64,000 nt of DNA from Jiella pelagia (GTDB lineage Bacteria; Pseudomonadota; Alphaproteobacteria; Rhizobiales; Rhizobiaceae). The notes below the pieces were generated by a model. It was not told the DNA's origin and did not search any database. It saw only the letters and a program-made list of their open reading frames with translations. Position 1 is the first letter of the stretch, and each line of letters opens with the position of its first letter. The stretch spans positions 153,163 to 217,162 of the forward strand of contig NZ_CP114028.1 in assembly GCF_026898155.1 (NCBI RefSeq), given 5' to 3'. Shown one piece after another: positions 47,581 to 56,736 of this stretch. The translations under genes were made by a program, and so were the position numbers.

Positions 47581-48579
47581 TCAGGCGATGATCTCGAGCA
47601 TCTTCTCGTACATGCCAGGCGTCCATTCCGGGAAGTTCTTCGGCGTTTCGGCCGCCGCGGCGATGAAGCCCGACTTGTCGACGTCGTTGAAGACGATGCC
47701 GGCTTCTTCCAGCTTGCCGCGATACTCGCTTTCGAGCCCCTCGATCATCGGCTGACGAATCGCCGTATAGTCACGCCCGACCGTGTCGAGCGCCTTCTTG
47801 GCCGGATCCGGCAGTCCGTCATAGATGCTCTGCGACATCACGATCGAAGTGGTGGCCACGAGATGGCCGGTGAGCGAGATGTAGGGCAGGGTTTCGTAGA
47901 GGCGGGCCGAATACAGGATCGACAGCGGGCTTTCCGCGCCTTCCGCAACGCCCTGGCTGAGCGCGGTATAGACTTCGGACCAGGCGGTGTTGGTAATCTC
48001 GCCACCGAGCACGCGGCCGACTTCGTTCCACATCTTGGTCGGCGCATTGCGGATCTTCATGCCGGCCGTGTCCTCGCGCTTCATGACCTGGCGCTTGGAG
48101 AGAAGATGGCGCGTGCCGAAATAGGTCATGGTCAGAACCCGCAGGCCGCGTTCGTGAAGCTTCTCCTCCCAACCCGCGACCATCTCGGAATTCCAGGCGG
48201 TTCCGATGTCTTCCGGCTTCTTGAACATGTACGGGGCCATGAAGATCGCGAAGTCGGGCACGTAATTGTAGAGATGGCTCGGATCACTGTCCTGGAGTAT
48301 GGGCGCGCCGCGAGACACCGCCTCGATCATGTCCACCGTCTTGCCGAGCGTTTCGGTGGGGAACACTTCGATCTTCAGCGTCCCATCGGACGCCTCTTCG
48401 ATCCGGCGTCCGAAATCCTGCCACATCGGGAACATCGGATCCTGATTGCCGATCACCATGTTCATCCGAAGAAGGGTTGGCGTCTGCGCGCGCAGGATCC
48501 GGGGCGCGGCGAGCCCCGCCGCCGTCACGGCGCCACCCAGCGCGATCGTCTTGAGAAAGTCCTTGCGTGTCAGTGTCAT
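47581..48579 (-). CDS. dctP: TRAP transporter substrate-binding protein (DctP-type)
   Basis: A 332-residue periplasmic protein. The N-terminal signal (TLTRKDFLKTIALGGAVTAA, cleaved around AQ at residue 32) looks Tat-like without a full twin arginine. The mature part has LLRMNMVIGNQDPMFPMWQD, RGLRVLTMTYFGTRHLLSKR, DTAGMKIRNAPTKMWNEVGR (carboxylate-binding arginine in KIRN) and GGEITNTAWSEVYTALSQGV. It binds a carboxylated substrate; regulon context suggests a sugar acid. First gene of the operon, downstream of the operator-like site at 48695. Confidence 0.92.
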   Translation of the reverse strand: MTLTRKDFLKTIALGGAVTAAGLAAPRILRAQTPTLLRMNMVIGNQDPMFPMWQDFGRRIEEASDGTLKIEVFPTETLGKTVDMIEAVSRGAPILQDSDPSHLYNYVPDFAIFMAPYMFKKPEDIGTAWNSEMVAGWEEKLHERGLRVLTMTYFGTRHLLSKRQVMKREDTAGMKIRNAPTKMWNEVGRVLGGEITNTAWSEVYTALSQGVAEGAESPLSILYSARLYETLPYISLTGHLVATTSIVMSQSIYDGLPDPAKKALDTVGRDYTAIRQPMIEGLESEYRGKLEEAGIVFNDVDKSGFIAAAAETPKNFPEWTPGMYEKMLEIIA

Positions 48580-48694
48580 CGATTTCCTCCCTTGGCGCGT
48601 CCCATCGCGCCGAAATTCGTGCTGGCCGGACCGAAGCGGGAAGCGCCGATATCACGATCATCCCCCGTGATCGTTTCCGACCTGTCGAAAATAT

Positions 48695-48722
48695 ATGATG
48701 CATGATGTTTGAGCGAGGTCAA
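48695..48722 (-). promoter_or_regulatory. GntR-type operator and promoter of the TRAP operon
   Basis: The near-palindrome ATGATGCATGAT lies at 48695-48706. On the minus strand a TTGACC box (48722-48717) precedes it by 10 bases, giving a probable -35 with the operator in the spacer/-10 region, about 115 bases before dctP. The same motif and TTGACC occur at 54491 and 57676. Repression by the GntR protein at 49332 is inferred. Confidence 0.6.
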
Positions 48723-49148
48723 GGGGATTCGGTCGAGACGGACGTGTTTGGTGACCATGGCCCATGACGCGAAGCGAGGATGACGAGCGAAGCCAGGCCC
48801 CTCGACCGCGCTGATGATGGGTCGTGCTATGGCGATCCGCGAGACCGGCCCACGGGCTTTTACGAAGCCGTCTCAGCATGGCGGCCGGAGCGAATCGGCG
48901 GGCCAGATCGAGGGGGCCGTTCCTTGGTTGCGTGCGGCACAATCACTGCGCCGCCACACAAGCAGGTTTCGAGATGCCTTCAAGAGGGTCTAACGGCTTA
49001 ACCAGTTTCGTTACGCCGCCCGGGCGGCTGAAGGACCGGCCGGATCTGCCCGCGCAAGCGCGTGCGGATGCGGACTTGCAAAGCCGATTTGCCAGATGCG
49101 AACCGCCGCCTGGCCCAGCCCTGAACGGCCGGTCCTTCCGGCTGAAGT

Positions 49149-49234
49149 AAGACGCCAAAAAATTGATCGACTCTTTGGATCACGGCTTACGAAAAACAAA
49201 GGGTCAGAGTGAACATGCGACCCAGCTCGGTCAC
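49149..49234 (+). repeat. dispersed 86-bp repeat, copy B, downstream of the GntR gene
   Basis: Pairs with copy A at 46817-46902 in the same orientation. The right arm of the hairpin seen with copy A is not preserved here. Confidence 0.7.
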
Positions 49235-49331
49235 ACCACCCGGTCGATTATTGAGGCTCGTGGATTTTTCGAATTTGGCATTCGATGCGACGCTCGAAAC
49301 CAAGAGGGTGTCGAATGTCGAATTCAATCCA

Positions 49332-50021
49332 CTAGACGGCAGACGCCTTCAGCGTCCTTGCATCGCCCATATCGCCCATCTGGCAGATCAGATCCTCGGC
49401 CCAGACGATATCGTCCTGGATCGCCTTGCGGCTGCGAGCACTGTCGCGCGCCGCCAGCGCGTCGAGCAGTTCGTGATGCTTGTGCTCGTCGCTGGCGATT
49501 TCCCGGACGGGCATGCGCTGATGGAACAGGAGCAGGAACGGGCCGATCAGGGTCCACATCGTCTCGCAGACGCCTTCGAGGATCGGCATGCCGGACAGCC
49601 TGAGGACGGCGAAGTGGAAATCGCGGTTGAGAAGGCTCGCTTCAGCCGGGTCACGCGCCGCGGCGGCAATGAAACGCCCGTGAAGCTCGCGCAGATCGTC
49701 CAGCTGGTGTGGAGTTACGCGCTTGGCGGCCTCGAAGGCGGCACGCCCTTCCAGTTCTACGCGGATCGCCTGGATCTCCAGAAGCTGATCGGTGGTGAAA
49801 TGGGGCACCTGCACCGAGGTCGCGGCCCGCATTTCGAGGGCTCGTTCACTGACCAGCCGGAAGATCGCTTCTCGGACGGGCGTGATGGAGGTGCCGTATT
49901 CTTCGGCCAGTCCCGCGATCGTCAGACGATGCCCCGGTTCGTACTGGCCATTCATCAGCGCAAGACGCAGGCTCTGATAGAGCTGCTCGGAAAGGCTTTG
50001 CCGAACGATCTTCTTTGCCAT
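49332..50021 (-). CDS. GntR family (FCD) transcriptional regulator
   Basis: A 229-residue regulator: N-terminal GntR winged helix (LSEQLYQSLRLALMNGQYEP, RLTIAGLAEEYGTSITPVRE, AIFRLVSERALEMRAATSVQ) and a C-terminal FCD domain with metal/ligand histidines (NRDFHFAVLRLSGMPILEGV; SDEHKHHELLDALAARDSAR). The start at 50021 (MAKKIVRQSL) gives the family N terminus; an upstream frame extends to 50093 without family match. It lies between the TRAP operon and the dehydrogenase operon and is the most likely ligand-responsive repressor for the three ATGATGCATGAT sites. Confidence 0.9.
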   Translation of the reverse strand: MAKKIVRQSLSEQLYQSLRLALMNGQYEPGHRLTIAGLAEEYGTSITPVREAIFRLVSERALEMRAATSVQVPHFTTDQLLEIQAIRVELEGRAAFEAAKRVTPHQLDDLRELHGRFIAAAARDPAEASLLNRDFHFAVLRLSGMPILEGVCETMWTLIGPFLLLFHQRMPVREIASDEHKHHELLDALAARDSARSRKAIQDDIVWAEDLICQMGDMGDARTLKASAV

Positions 50022-50147
50022 TGTCCCCGTCTCGTACGAATTGCCGCAAGATGCGTCGCAAGGCCGGCTGAGGGTCCGGCGCATCGACTGCACGAGGCGC
50101 GGGCAAGCTCTTGGACGATCGCGCCGGCAGCGTCTGCGCGGACCCTA

Positions 50148-50614
50148 TCAGTTTCCAGATTGTTCCACGATCTCGATCAGCACACCGTGCGGATCCTTCA
50201 TATAAAGTCCGCGAAGTCCCTTGGCGATCCCTTCATCGATGGCGACGAGCCGGCCCTGTTCGGTCCCGCCCCCGCAAGGATCCGCGCGCGGAGCGCATCG
50301 ACATCTGCGGTACGTAGGCACAGATGCGCGACATTGCCCTGCGAGGCGCGCGCGGCGACAGGGTCGTCTTGCGGCGTTTCGAACTCAATGAACTCGATAT
50401 GGGTGCCATGCCCGTAGAGGTGGACGAGACGCACGGATGCGGACGGAACGCCCATGAAGTGACTGATCCACGCCTTTCGGCGCTCGCCGATCGGTTGGGC
50501 CTCGAAGCCGAGCACGTCTTCCCAGAAGCGCACGGAAGCCTCGATATCGGGGGTGATGAAGCCAGCGTGATCGAAGCGGATGTCAGGCAGGGCCGGGGCG
50601 TCTATGAGGCTCAT
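50148..50614 (-). pseudogene. VOC/glyoxalase family protein, single frameshift
   Basis: A ~155-residue vicinal-oxygen-chelate protein: FDHAGFITPDIEASVRFWED (first metal His), HGTHIEFIEFETPQDDPVAA with the metal-site His/Glu, NVAHLCLRTADVDALRARIL, then in another frame VAIDEGIAKGLRGLYMKDPH and GVLIEIVEQSGN. One G missing in the run at 50265-50267 breaks the frame. Restored, it has both VOC halves. The start overlaps the enolase-superfamily gene stop (ATGA). May be an epimerase, lyase or dioxygenase for the sugar-acid substrate. Confidence 0.78.
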
Positions 50615-51717
50615 GGCGTCAGGGTTTCCTTACGCAGGACGAAGGGCTGCAGTCCCGCCCAGTCGAGGGCGGTCCCGGCTCCCGGGTCGGCGGGGGCACA
50701 GGCGGCGCCGTCGGCGATCGAGAGCGGATGGAGAAGGATGTCGTCGATCGGATCTGCGCCCACTTCCGGCAGGATGGCCTCGATCCGGGTGACGATCTCG
50801 TCGGCGAAGGCCAGATGCTGGTGAAGCGTGGAGAAGACGTGGGGAATGACCGTCTTGTCCATTCGTCGGGCGAGCGCGAGACCGTCAAGCGCATAGCCGA
50901 GGCCGCCGGAGGCGGCTGCGTCCAGCCTGAGGATGTCGGCGCCCTCGCACATGTCGCGCAACGCGTCGATGTCGATCGCATCCTCGCCGAGGCAGAGCGG
51001 CACACGGGTTTCGGCCCGAAGGTCCGCCGCCACGCGCCATGCCGTGGGCGCGACGGGATCCTCCAGGAACAGCGCGCAGCAGTCCTCGGCGAGGCGGCAC
51101 CAGGGCAGGGCGTCATCGACGCGTTTGAACGACCAGTGCGCGTCGAGCCCGAACCGCGTCTGCGGCGGCAGCGCGGCGGCAAGCGCTTCGACGACGGCGC
51201 GATCGAAGGCGAAGTCGCCGCCGTCGATCATCAGCTTGATGGTCCGGAAGTCCCGATCCGCAAGGGACGCGCCCTCGCGCGCGGCGACGTCCGGCGTCAT
51301 GCCATATCCGATGACCGGCATGACCTCGACGCGATCGCGCACCGTGCCGAGCATGGCGTGCAAGGGTTGCCCGGCCCCCACCGCCATTGCGTCCCGGAGC
51401 GCAATGTCGCAGAGCGAGACGCCGCGCACCATGGTGGCACGTGGAGCGGGCGTCGGGCCGAGTGCCGTGAAGCGCAGCGTGTCGCGTGCATCGGTCGATG
51501 CGCCGAGATAGCGCCGCGCGGCCTCCACGACGACCTCGTAGAGCGGCATGCCCCTGTCATAGCCGAAGGCATTGCCCGTCGCGCCGTCGCTCAGCGTCAA
51601 GCGCAGGACGACATAGGCGCGCTCGCGAATTTCGAGCGTTCCGAGCCGAACCGGACGCTTCAGCGGCATCACGATCCGCGCGATCTCTGCGCGAGCAACT
51701 GTCGGAGCGTCGCTCAA
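50611..51717 (-). CDS. enolase superfamily protein (mandelate racemase/muconate cycloisomerase-like)
   Basis: A 368-residue enolase-superfamily enzyme. The start is a TTG at 51717 overlapping the SDR stop (TTGA), followed by SDAPTVARAEIARIVMPLKR. The barrel has FRTIKLMIDGGDFAFDRAVV (catalytic Lys), RFGLDAHWSFKRVDDALPWC (metal Asp), LFLEDPVAPTAWR (metal Glu), VPLCLGEDAIDIDALRDM (metal Glu-Asp) and MDKTVIPHVFSTLHQHLAFA (His). The set suggests an acid sugar dehydratase or racemase; no close match to a known subgroup is recognised. Part of the GldA/SDR operon. Confidence 0.85.
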   Translation of the reverse strand: MSDAPTVARAEIARIVMPLKRPVRLGTLEIRERAYVVLRLTLSDGATGNAFGYDRGMPLYEVVVEAARRYLGASTDARDTLRFTALGPTPAPRATMVRGVSLCDIALRDAMAVGAGQPLHAMLGTVRDRVEVMPVIGYGMTPDVAAREGASLADRDFRTIKLMIDGGDFAFDRAVVEALAAALPPQTRFGLDAHWSFKRVDDALPWCRLAEDCCALFLEDPVAPTAWRVAADLRAETRVPLCLGEDAIDIDALRDMCEGADILRLDAAASGGLGYALDGLALARRMDKTVIPHVFSTLHQHLAFADEIVTRIEAILPEVGADPIDDILLHPLSIADGAACAPADPGAGTALDWAGLQPFVLRKETLTP

Positions 51718-52520
51718 CTGGAGGCTCCGAGATTCTGGCTCTCGACCAGGATCGAATTGCTGGTCATACCCCCGTCGACCATCAGAAGCTGGCCGGTGAC
51801 GAAGCCGGCCGCGTCGGAGGCGAGGAAGACGGCCGTGCCGGTCAGTTCCTCGGGCTCTGCCCAGCGCGCCATCGGCGTCCGGTCGATTACCGCCTGCTCG
51901 AAGGGCGTGCCGAGAACGTGGCGGTTCATTTCGGTGAGAATGTAGCCCGGACCGATCGCGTTCACGGTGATGTTGTGGGGGCCGAGTTCGGCCGCCAGAC
52001 CCCGAGTCAGGCCGAGGACGCCGTGCTTGGCCGCGACATAAGAAATCACGCCGGGCCGCGAGGAGATCGACATCACCGAACCGGTGTTGATGATCCGCCC
52101 CCGGCGCTGGCGCTTCATCGGCCGCGCGCATGCCCGTGCCATGGCATAGACGGCGTTGAGATTGATGTCGATGACGCGGCCGAAATCGCCCATGCCATGC
52201 TCGTCGATCGGCGCCCGGATGAGGATGCCGGCATTGTTCATCAAGGTGTCGAGCCGACCGGTCTCGGCCAGGATCCGGTCGACATGGCCGTCGAGGGCGT
52301 CGTAATCGGTGACGTCGAAGACTGCCGGCCGTGCAGAACCGCCGGCGGCCTCGATCGCGTGGCAGGCTTCTTCGGCAGGCTCCGCGCGCAAATCGTTGAT
52401 GATGACCTGCGCGCCGGCTTCCGCTAGCGCCGTGGCGAAGGCTAGCCCGATCCCGCGACCGGCGCCGGTGACGAGGGCCACATGGCCCGTGAGCGAGAAT
52501 GCCGCCGTTCCGCGCGCCAT
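51714..52520 (-). CDS. SDR family oxidoreductase, IdnO (5-ketogluconate reductase)-like
   Basis: A 268-residue classical SDR: GHVALVTGAGRGIGLAFATA (TGxxxGIG), AQVIINDLRAEPAEEACHAI, LDTLMNNAGILIRAPIDEHG (NNAG), GRIINTGSVMSISSRPGVIS (Ser), YVAAKHGVLGLTRGLAAELG (YxxxK), NAIGPGYILTEMNRH and RTPMARWAEPEELTGTAVFL. The overall pattern, especially the NDL and APGY/EM regions, resembles gluconate 5-dehydrogenase IdnO. With the L-idonate-5-dehydrogenase-like gene at 54555 this suggests a keto-aldonate pathway. Ends in a 4-base overlap with the enolase-superfamily gene. Confidence 0.85.
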   Translation of the reverse strand: MARGTAAFSLTGHVALVTGAGRGIGLAFATALAEAGAQVIINDLRAEPAEEACHAIEAAGGSARPAVFDVTDYDALDGHVDRILAETGRLDTLMNNAGILIRAPIDEHGMGDFGRVIDINLNAVYAMARACARPMKRQRRGRIINTGSVMSISSRPGVISYVAAKHGVLGLTRGLAAELGPHNITVNAIGPGYILTEMNRHVLGTPFEQAVIDRTPMARWAEPEELTGTAVFLASDAAGFVTGQLLMVDGGMTSNSILVESQNLGASS

Positions 52521-52521
52521 A

Positions 52522-53593
52522 TCAGGCGGCCTCGATGCGCTGGATGGCGTCGGCGATGTCCTTGGCGGTCAATTCCCGGTCGAACTTCTTCATGTGGGAC
52601 GCAGCTGCCGAAAGTTCGGCGATCGTGTCGATCGTCGAGTTGGAGGTCCGGTCGGCGCCGAGGCTCGGCAAGTGTCAGGGGAAGCTGGGCGGCGCGGAAA
52701 AAGGCGCGCATGTCCTGCATGAAGGCCGCGTCGCGCCGTTCGAGCTCAAGCTGAACGAGCAGGCCATAGGCCACCTGATGACCATGCAGCGCCCGCGCGA
52801 CACCCGGTACTGCCGAGAGGCCGCGCGTCATGCCGTGGCTGACGGAAAGCCCACCGCTTTCGAAGGCCAAGCCGCTCATCAGCACCGCCGCCTCGACAAG
52901 CGCTTCGAAGGCCGCATTGGGCGTTCCTGCGGCATGGGCGGCATAGGCATCCGTCAGATTGTCCCGCACCGTATCGTAGCAGGCTCTGGCGAGAGCGAGG
53001 GCGCTCAGGGGCGATTTCGCACCAAACACGTTGTTTCCGCCGGCGCCGATGCACTGCTCCACCTCGAAGACCTTCACCAGCGCGTCGCCGACGCCGGCGG
53101 ACAGCAATGCGAGGGGCGCCTTGATGATCACAGCGGTGTCGACGAGGACGAGATCGGGATTGGCCTTATTCTCCTCGACGCCGACGATCTTGTGGTCGGC
53201 GTCGTAGATCACGGCGATATGGCTCGTCGGACTGTCGTTGGAGGCCACCGTGGGAACTGAGACAAAGGCCGCGCCGGCGTCGCGCGCCACCATCTTTGCT
53301 GTGTCGATGGTCTTTCCGCCCCCGGCGCCAATGACGATCGCGGGGCGATCGCCGGCGATCAGAGCACCCAGTCGCGCGATCTCGTCATAGGTGATCTCGC
53401 CGGCAAAGGGCAGGGCGCGCAAGGCGACGCCGGCCTCGGCCGCGCTGGCCGATACCTCCCTTTCGACGAGGGCCATCACCCGGTCGTCCGCGATCAGGAC
53501 CGCACTCTGTCCGAGGGCGGCCAGTTCGCCGCCGATCGATGCGAGGACGCCGGGTCCCTGGATGTAGCGTCGCGGCGCTCCGAAGACGATCAT
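52522..53593 (-). pseudogene. GldA-like iron-containing alcohol dehydrogenase, single frameshift
   Basis: A ~356-residue group III metal-dependent alcohol dehydrogenase of the glycerol dehydrogenase type: MIVFGAPRRYIQGPGVLASI, AIVIGAGGGKTIDTAKMVAR (GGGxxxD), FVSVPTVASNDSPTSHIAVI, LLSAGVGDALVKVFEVEQCI with the metal-binding Asp, and LSVSHGMTRGLSAVPGVARA, LHGHQVAYGLLVQLELERRD with metal His. One surplus base near 52667 shifts the last ~50 residues, which in the restored frame read TIDTIAELSAAASHMKKFDR. It would oxidise a polyol such as glycerol or a sugar alcohol with NAD. Confidence 0.82.
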
Positions 53594-53634
53594 CTTACTC
53601 TCTCCTCCTGGATCTGACGGTCGGTCGACGCCGG

Positions 53635-54447
53635 TCAGGCGGCGTCGCCGAGCAAAAAATCGATGAATGGGTCGATCTGCCCGAGCAGCATCTCGCGGCC
53701 GGGAACCACGGTCGCACCCCGCTCGGCGGCGGCCTCAAGCAGCGGAGTGACAGCGGGTGCCATGATGACCTCGGCAACCGTCATTCCCGGGCCGATCGTC
53801 TCCGTCTGAACCGGCAACGGGTCGCCCGCATGCATCCCGAGCGACGTCGCGTTGATCACAAGGTCGAAGCCGGCGGCACTCGGCTCATCGGCAATGCCGA
53901 GTTCCGGCGCGATATCGCGTTCGAGCGCGAGCCGCGACAATCGCTCGATCATGTCCTCGGCCCTCTGACGGGTCCTGTTGCAGACCTCGATGCGGGCAGC
54001 GCCGGCCTCGACGAGCGCTGCGGCGATCGCGAGAGCGACGCCGCCTGCGCCAACAATGAGGACCTTCGATCCGGCGGGGTCGATACCGGACCGGCGCAGG
54101 CCGCCGACAAAACCCTCGCCATCGAGGATGCGGCCGACAAGGCTGCCGTCTCGATGCCGCTTGATCACATTGGCGACCTTCAGGATCGCCGCGACACCTT
54201 CGAGGCGGTCGCACAGAGCGGCGGACGTCTCCTTGTGCGGGATCGTCACAATGGCGCCGGCGACGCTCTCGGCTTGGCGCAGCGCATCCATCATCTCCGC
54301 CAGATGAGCCGGCGCGACCTGCCAGGGCACGAGAACCGCATTGAGGCCCCGCTCTTCGCAGCGCGGGTTGAACAATTGCGGTGTTTTCAGATGGGCGGCC
54401 GGATAGGCCAGATGGACGAGTACGGACGTGGTCCCGTCAATCGTCAT
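53635..54447 (-). CDS. shikimate dehydrogenase-like (AroE family) oxidoreductase
   Basis: A 270-residue AroE-type protein: SVLVHLAYPAAHLKTPQLFN at the N terminus, GAIVTIPHKETSAALCDRLE with the catalytic Lys of the TIPHK motif, GEGFVGGLRRSGIDPAGSKV, LIVGAGGVALAIAAALVEAG (nucleotide binding), EVCNRTRQRAEDMIERLSRL with NRT for NADP, and DLVINATSLGMHAGDPLPVQ. Located at the head of a catabolic operon rather than with aromatic amino acid genes, so it may act on a quinate-like or other cyclic polyol. GGGAGGA ribosome binding site precedes the ATG. Confidence 0.85.
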   Translation of the reverse strand: MTIDGTTSVLVHLAYPAAHLKTPQLFNPRCEERGLNAVLVPWQVAPAHLAEMMDALRQAESVAGAIVTIPHKETSAALCDRLEGVAAILKVANVIKRHRDGSLVGRILDGEGFVGGLRRSGIDPAGSKVLIVGAGGVALAIAAALVEAGAARIEVCNRTRQRAEDMIERLSRLALERDIAPELGIADEPSAAGFDLVINATSLGMHAGDPLPVQTETIGPGMTVAEVIMAPAVTPLLEAAAERGATVVPGREMLLGQIDPFIDFLLGDAA

Positions 54448-54490
54448 GAATCCTCCCCGCCAGGCGAACGAGCCCGGCTTGTTGTGGTAC

Positions 54491-54518
54491 ATGATGCATG
54501 ATATTTGATCGAGGTCAA
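54491..54518 (-). promoter_or_regulatory. GntR-type operator in the AroE-like / IdnD-like divergent region
   Basis: ATGATGCATGAT lies at 54491-54502, with TTGACC on the minus strand at 54518-54513, exactly 10 bases away as at 48695. It lies about 45 bases before the AroE-like gene and about 50 bases before the divergent dehydrogenase start at 54555, so it could control both. Confidence 0.6.
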
Positions 54519-54554
54519 GGGAGCCGGAGGGGCTCCGCCAGAACCGGAGGATCC

Positions 54555-55592
54555 ATGTCCACCACACTCATACTCGACGCGCCGAGACAGCTGCGGATCG
54601 AAAGCCGCCCGATCGGCGTACCCGGTCCCGGCGAGATCCGCGTGCGGATCGCTTATGGCGGCATATGTGGATCGGATCTCCATTATTTTCTGCTTGGCGG
54701 GTTCGGCAAGGTCAGGATGCGCGGTCCCATGGTCCTTGGACACGAGATCTGCGGGACGGTCGAGGCTGTCGGCGAAGGCGTCGATGCGGGGCGGATCGGG
54801 CAATCGGTCGCCGTCAATCCATCGCTGGCCTGCGGCACCTGCGAGGAATGCCGCGCCGGCGCTCCCCGCTTCTGCACCGATATGCGCTTCATGGGCAGCG
54901 CGATGCGCAATCCGCCGATCGAGGGTGGTTTTCGCGAGCATGTCGTCTGCCGCGCCGAACAGGGGGTTCCCTTCGCCTCCGATGCCCTCGAGGAAGCGGC
55001 AATGGCCGAGCCTCTGGCAGTCTGTCTGCATGCCGTGGGCCAGGCGCCCGACCTGTCGGGCAAACGCGTCCTGATCACGGGGTTCGGTCCGATCGGCGCC
55101 TTGTGTCTGCTGGCCGCCCGCCACGCCGGCGCCGCCGAGATCGTCGTCACGGACGTCGCCGAGGCTTCGCTCGATCTTGCGAGGCGGATCGGCGCGGATC
55201 AGGCGCTCGAAAGCTCCCGTCCGGGCGCCCTCGACGCGCAGACCGCTGGACGCGGCCGGATCGATGTGAGCTTCGAGTGCTCCGCCCATCCGAGCGCGAT
55301 CGCCGACGTCATCGCGGCGACGCGGCCGCGCGGCACGATCGTTCAGGTCGGCATGCTCGGTGCCGAAACCACCGCCCCGCTCACGCATGTCGTGACCAAG
55401 GAGCTGAATTTTCGGGGCAGTTTCCGCTTCGATGCCGAATTTGCTCGGGCCGTCGACCTGATTGCAACGCGCGGCATCGACGTGCGGCCGCTGATCAGCG
55501 CCCGCTTTCGGCTCGCCGACGCCGATTCGGGCTTTGCGCTGGCGCAGGACCGCAGCCGGGCGATGAAGGTCCTGTTCGACCTGACCACCTGA
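54555..55592 (+). CDS. L-idonate 5-dehydrogenase-like zinc alcohol dehydrogenase
   Basis: A 345-residue MDR dehydrogenase. Catalytic zinc: RIAYGGICGSDLHYFLLGGF (Cys) and PMVLGHEICGTVEAVGEGVD (His-Glu). Structural zinc: LACGTCEECRAGAPRFCTD with four cysteines. NAD binding: RVLITGFGPIGALCLLAARH, GAAEIVVTDVAEASLDLARR. The GICGSDLHYF and FMGSAMRNPPIEGGFREHVV blocks are those of IdnD. Start set at MSTTLILDAP with GGAGGA 8 bases upstream. Divergent from the AroE-like operon, with the shared GntR-type site between. Confidence 0.85.
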   Translation: MSTTLILDAPRQLRIESRPIGVPGPGEIRVRIAYGGICGSDLHYFLLGGFGKVRMRGPMVLGHEICGTVEAVGEGVDAGRIGQSVAVNPSLACGTCEECRAGAPRFCTDMRFMGSAMRNPPIEGGFREHVVCRAEQGVPFASDALEEAAMAEPLAVCLHAVGQAPDLSGKRVLITGFGPIGALCLLAARHAGAAEIVVTDVAEASLDLARRIGADQALESSRPGALDAQTAGRGRIDVSFECSAHPSAIADVIAATRPRGTIVQVGMLGAETTAPLTHVVTKELNFRGSFRFDAEFARAVDLIATRGIDVRPLISARFRLADADSGFALAQDRSRAMKVLFDLTT

Positions 55593-55688
55593 GGCCGTGC
55601 CATTGCGGCCCGCGGGGCTGCCCGTTGGCGCGGGTCTCGCTCGTCGGAAAGGACCCGGTTCCCGGCGTCCCTGATGGTTCGAGAAAGA

Positions 55689-55734
55689 GCGAAGGCCAGG
55701 AGGATCGGCTCTCCCGGCCTTCGCCGCTCGTTTT
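55689..55734. terminator. bidirectional terminator between IdnD-like gene and transketolase operon
   Basis: GCGAAGGCC at 55689-55697 and GGCCTTCGC at 55716-55724 form a 9-bp stem that continues with four more pairs past one mismatch, followed by TTTT at 55731-55734 on the plus strand. It lies between two converging genes and fits a rho-independent terminator for both. Confidence 0.75.
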
Positions 55735-55755
55735 ATGATCATACGGACCCGTTTG

Positions 55756-56736
55756 TCAGAGCAGGGCCTCGGCAACCTCCCTGATGCCCGGTCCATCGAG
55801 CTTGTAGTGCTGGTAAAGGCGCATCGGTGGTGAGATCAGGGCGTATTCGTCCATGATCCCGTGACGCTTGAGGCGCGCTCTTCCGGGGTTCTCCGCCATG
55901 ATTTCGGCGACCGCCGAGCCGAGCCCGCCAAGAATATTGTGCTCCTCGACGGTGAGAACCACGCGCGAACGGCCCGCCGCCTCGAGCACCGCCGCCTCGT
56001 CGAGCGGCTTGATCGTGTGCATGTCGATCAGTCCGGCCGAATGCCCGGCCGCGTTAAGGGCGTCGACCGCCTGTTTCGCCCCATGGACCGCCATGCCGCA
56101 GGCGATGATGGTGATGTCGTCACCGATCCCATGCACCTTGGCCTTGCCGAGTTCGAAGCTTTCGTCCCTGTCGTAGACGACCGGATCATGGCCGCGGCCG
56201 ATGCGGAAATAGATCGGCTCGGCATAGGTCGCCGAATGGCGAAGCAGCTGCCGGAACTGGGCGCCGTCGGCCGGCGAGACGACCGTGAGATCGGCGATGG
56301 CCCGCATCGTCGAGATGTCCTCGGTCGCGTGATGCGAGGTGCCGTAAAAGCCCATCGAGATGCCGGTGTGATGGCCGATCAGCCGGACCGGCTGGGCGCA
56401 ATAGGCGACGTCCATGCGGATCTGCTCGCAGGCGAGAAGGCCGATGAAGGAGGCGAAGGTCGCCACATAGGGGATCATGCCGGTCGTCGCGATGCCCGCG
56501 GCGGCCGAAACCATGTTCTGCTCCGAAATGCCGAACTGGATGAAGCGATCCGGATATTCGCCAGCGAATTTCACGAGGCCGTTGGAATGCTGGAGGTCGG
56601 CCGTCCCGGCCGCGACGGGATGCCCCTCGCGCGCCAGTTCGATCAGGGTGTCGGCGAGGACCGATAAAGACGGCGCGCGGCTGTTGAGGTCGCGATACTG
56701 CCAGCTGTCCGCGGTGAGGTCGGGTTTGACGTTCAT
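55756..56736 (-). CDS. transketolase C-terminal subunit
   Basis: A 326-residue protein holding the pyrimidine-binding and C-terminal domains of transketolase: TLIELAREGHPVAAGTADLQ, DRFIQFGISEQNMVSAAAGI with the catalytic Glu of the GISEQNM block, YVATFASFIGLLACEQIRMD, RLIGHHTGISMGFYGTSHHA, and the C-terminal VVLTVEEHNILGGLGSAVAE. Split transketolase pairs are found in catabolic clusters for unusual sugars. Start at 56736 because it overlaps the N-subunit stop (ATGA). Confidence 0.92.
   Translation of the reverse strand: MNVKPDLTADSWQYRDLNSRAPSLSVLADTLIELAREGHPVAAGTADLQHSNGLVKFAGEYPDRFIQFGISEQNMVSAAAGIATTGMIPYVATFASFIGLLACEQIRMDVAYCAQPVRLIGHHTGISMGFYGTSHHATEDISTMRAIADLTVVSPADGAQFRQLLRHSATYAEPIYFRIGRGHDPVVYDRDESFELGKAKVHGIGDDITIIACGMAVHGAKQAVDALNAAGHSAGLIDMHTIKPLDEAAVLEAAGRSRVVLTVEEHNILGGLGSAVAEIMAENPGRARLKRHGIMDEYALISPPMRLYQHYKLDGPGIREVAEALL

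Larger units (their letters stand above)
48580..49331. other. 750-base intergenic region with promoter/operator and repeat copy B
   Basis: Holds the dctP promoter region with a GntR-type operator (48695-48706), about 400 bases without a recognisable gene, and repeat copy B (49149-49234). A short inverted repeat TCGAAT/ATTCGA at 49269-49285 lies just after the GntR stop codon and might act as a weak terminator. Confidence 0.45.
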
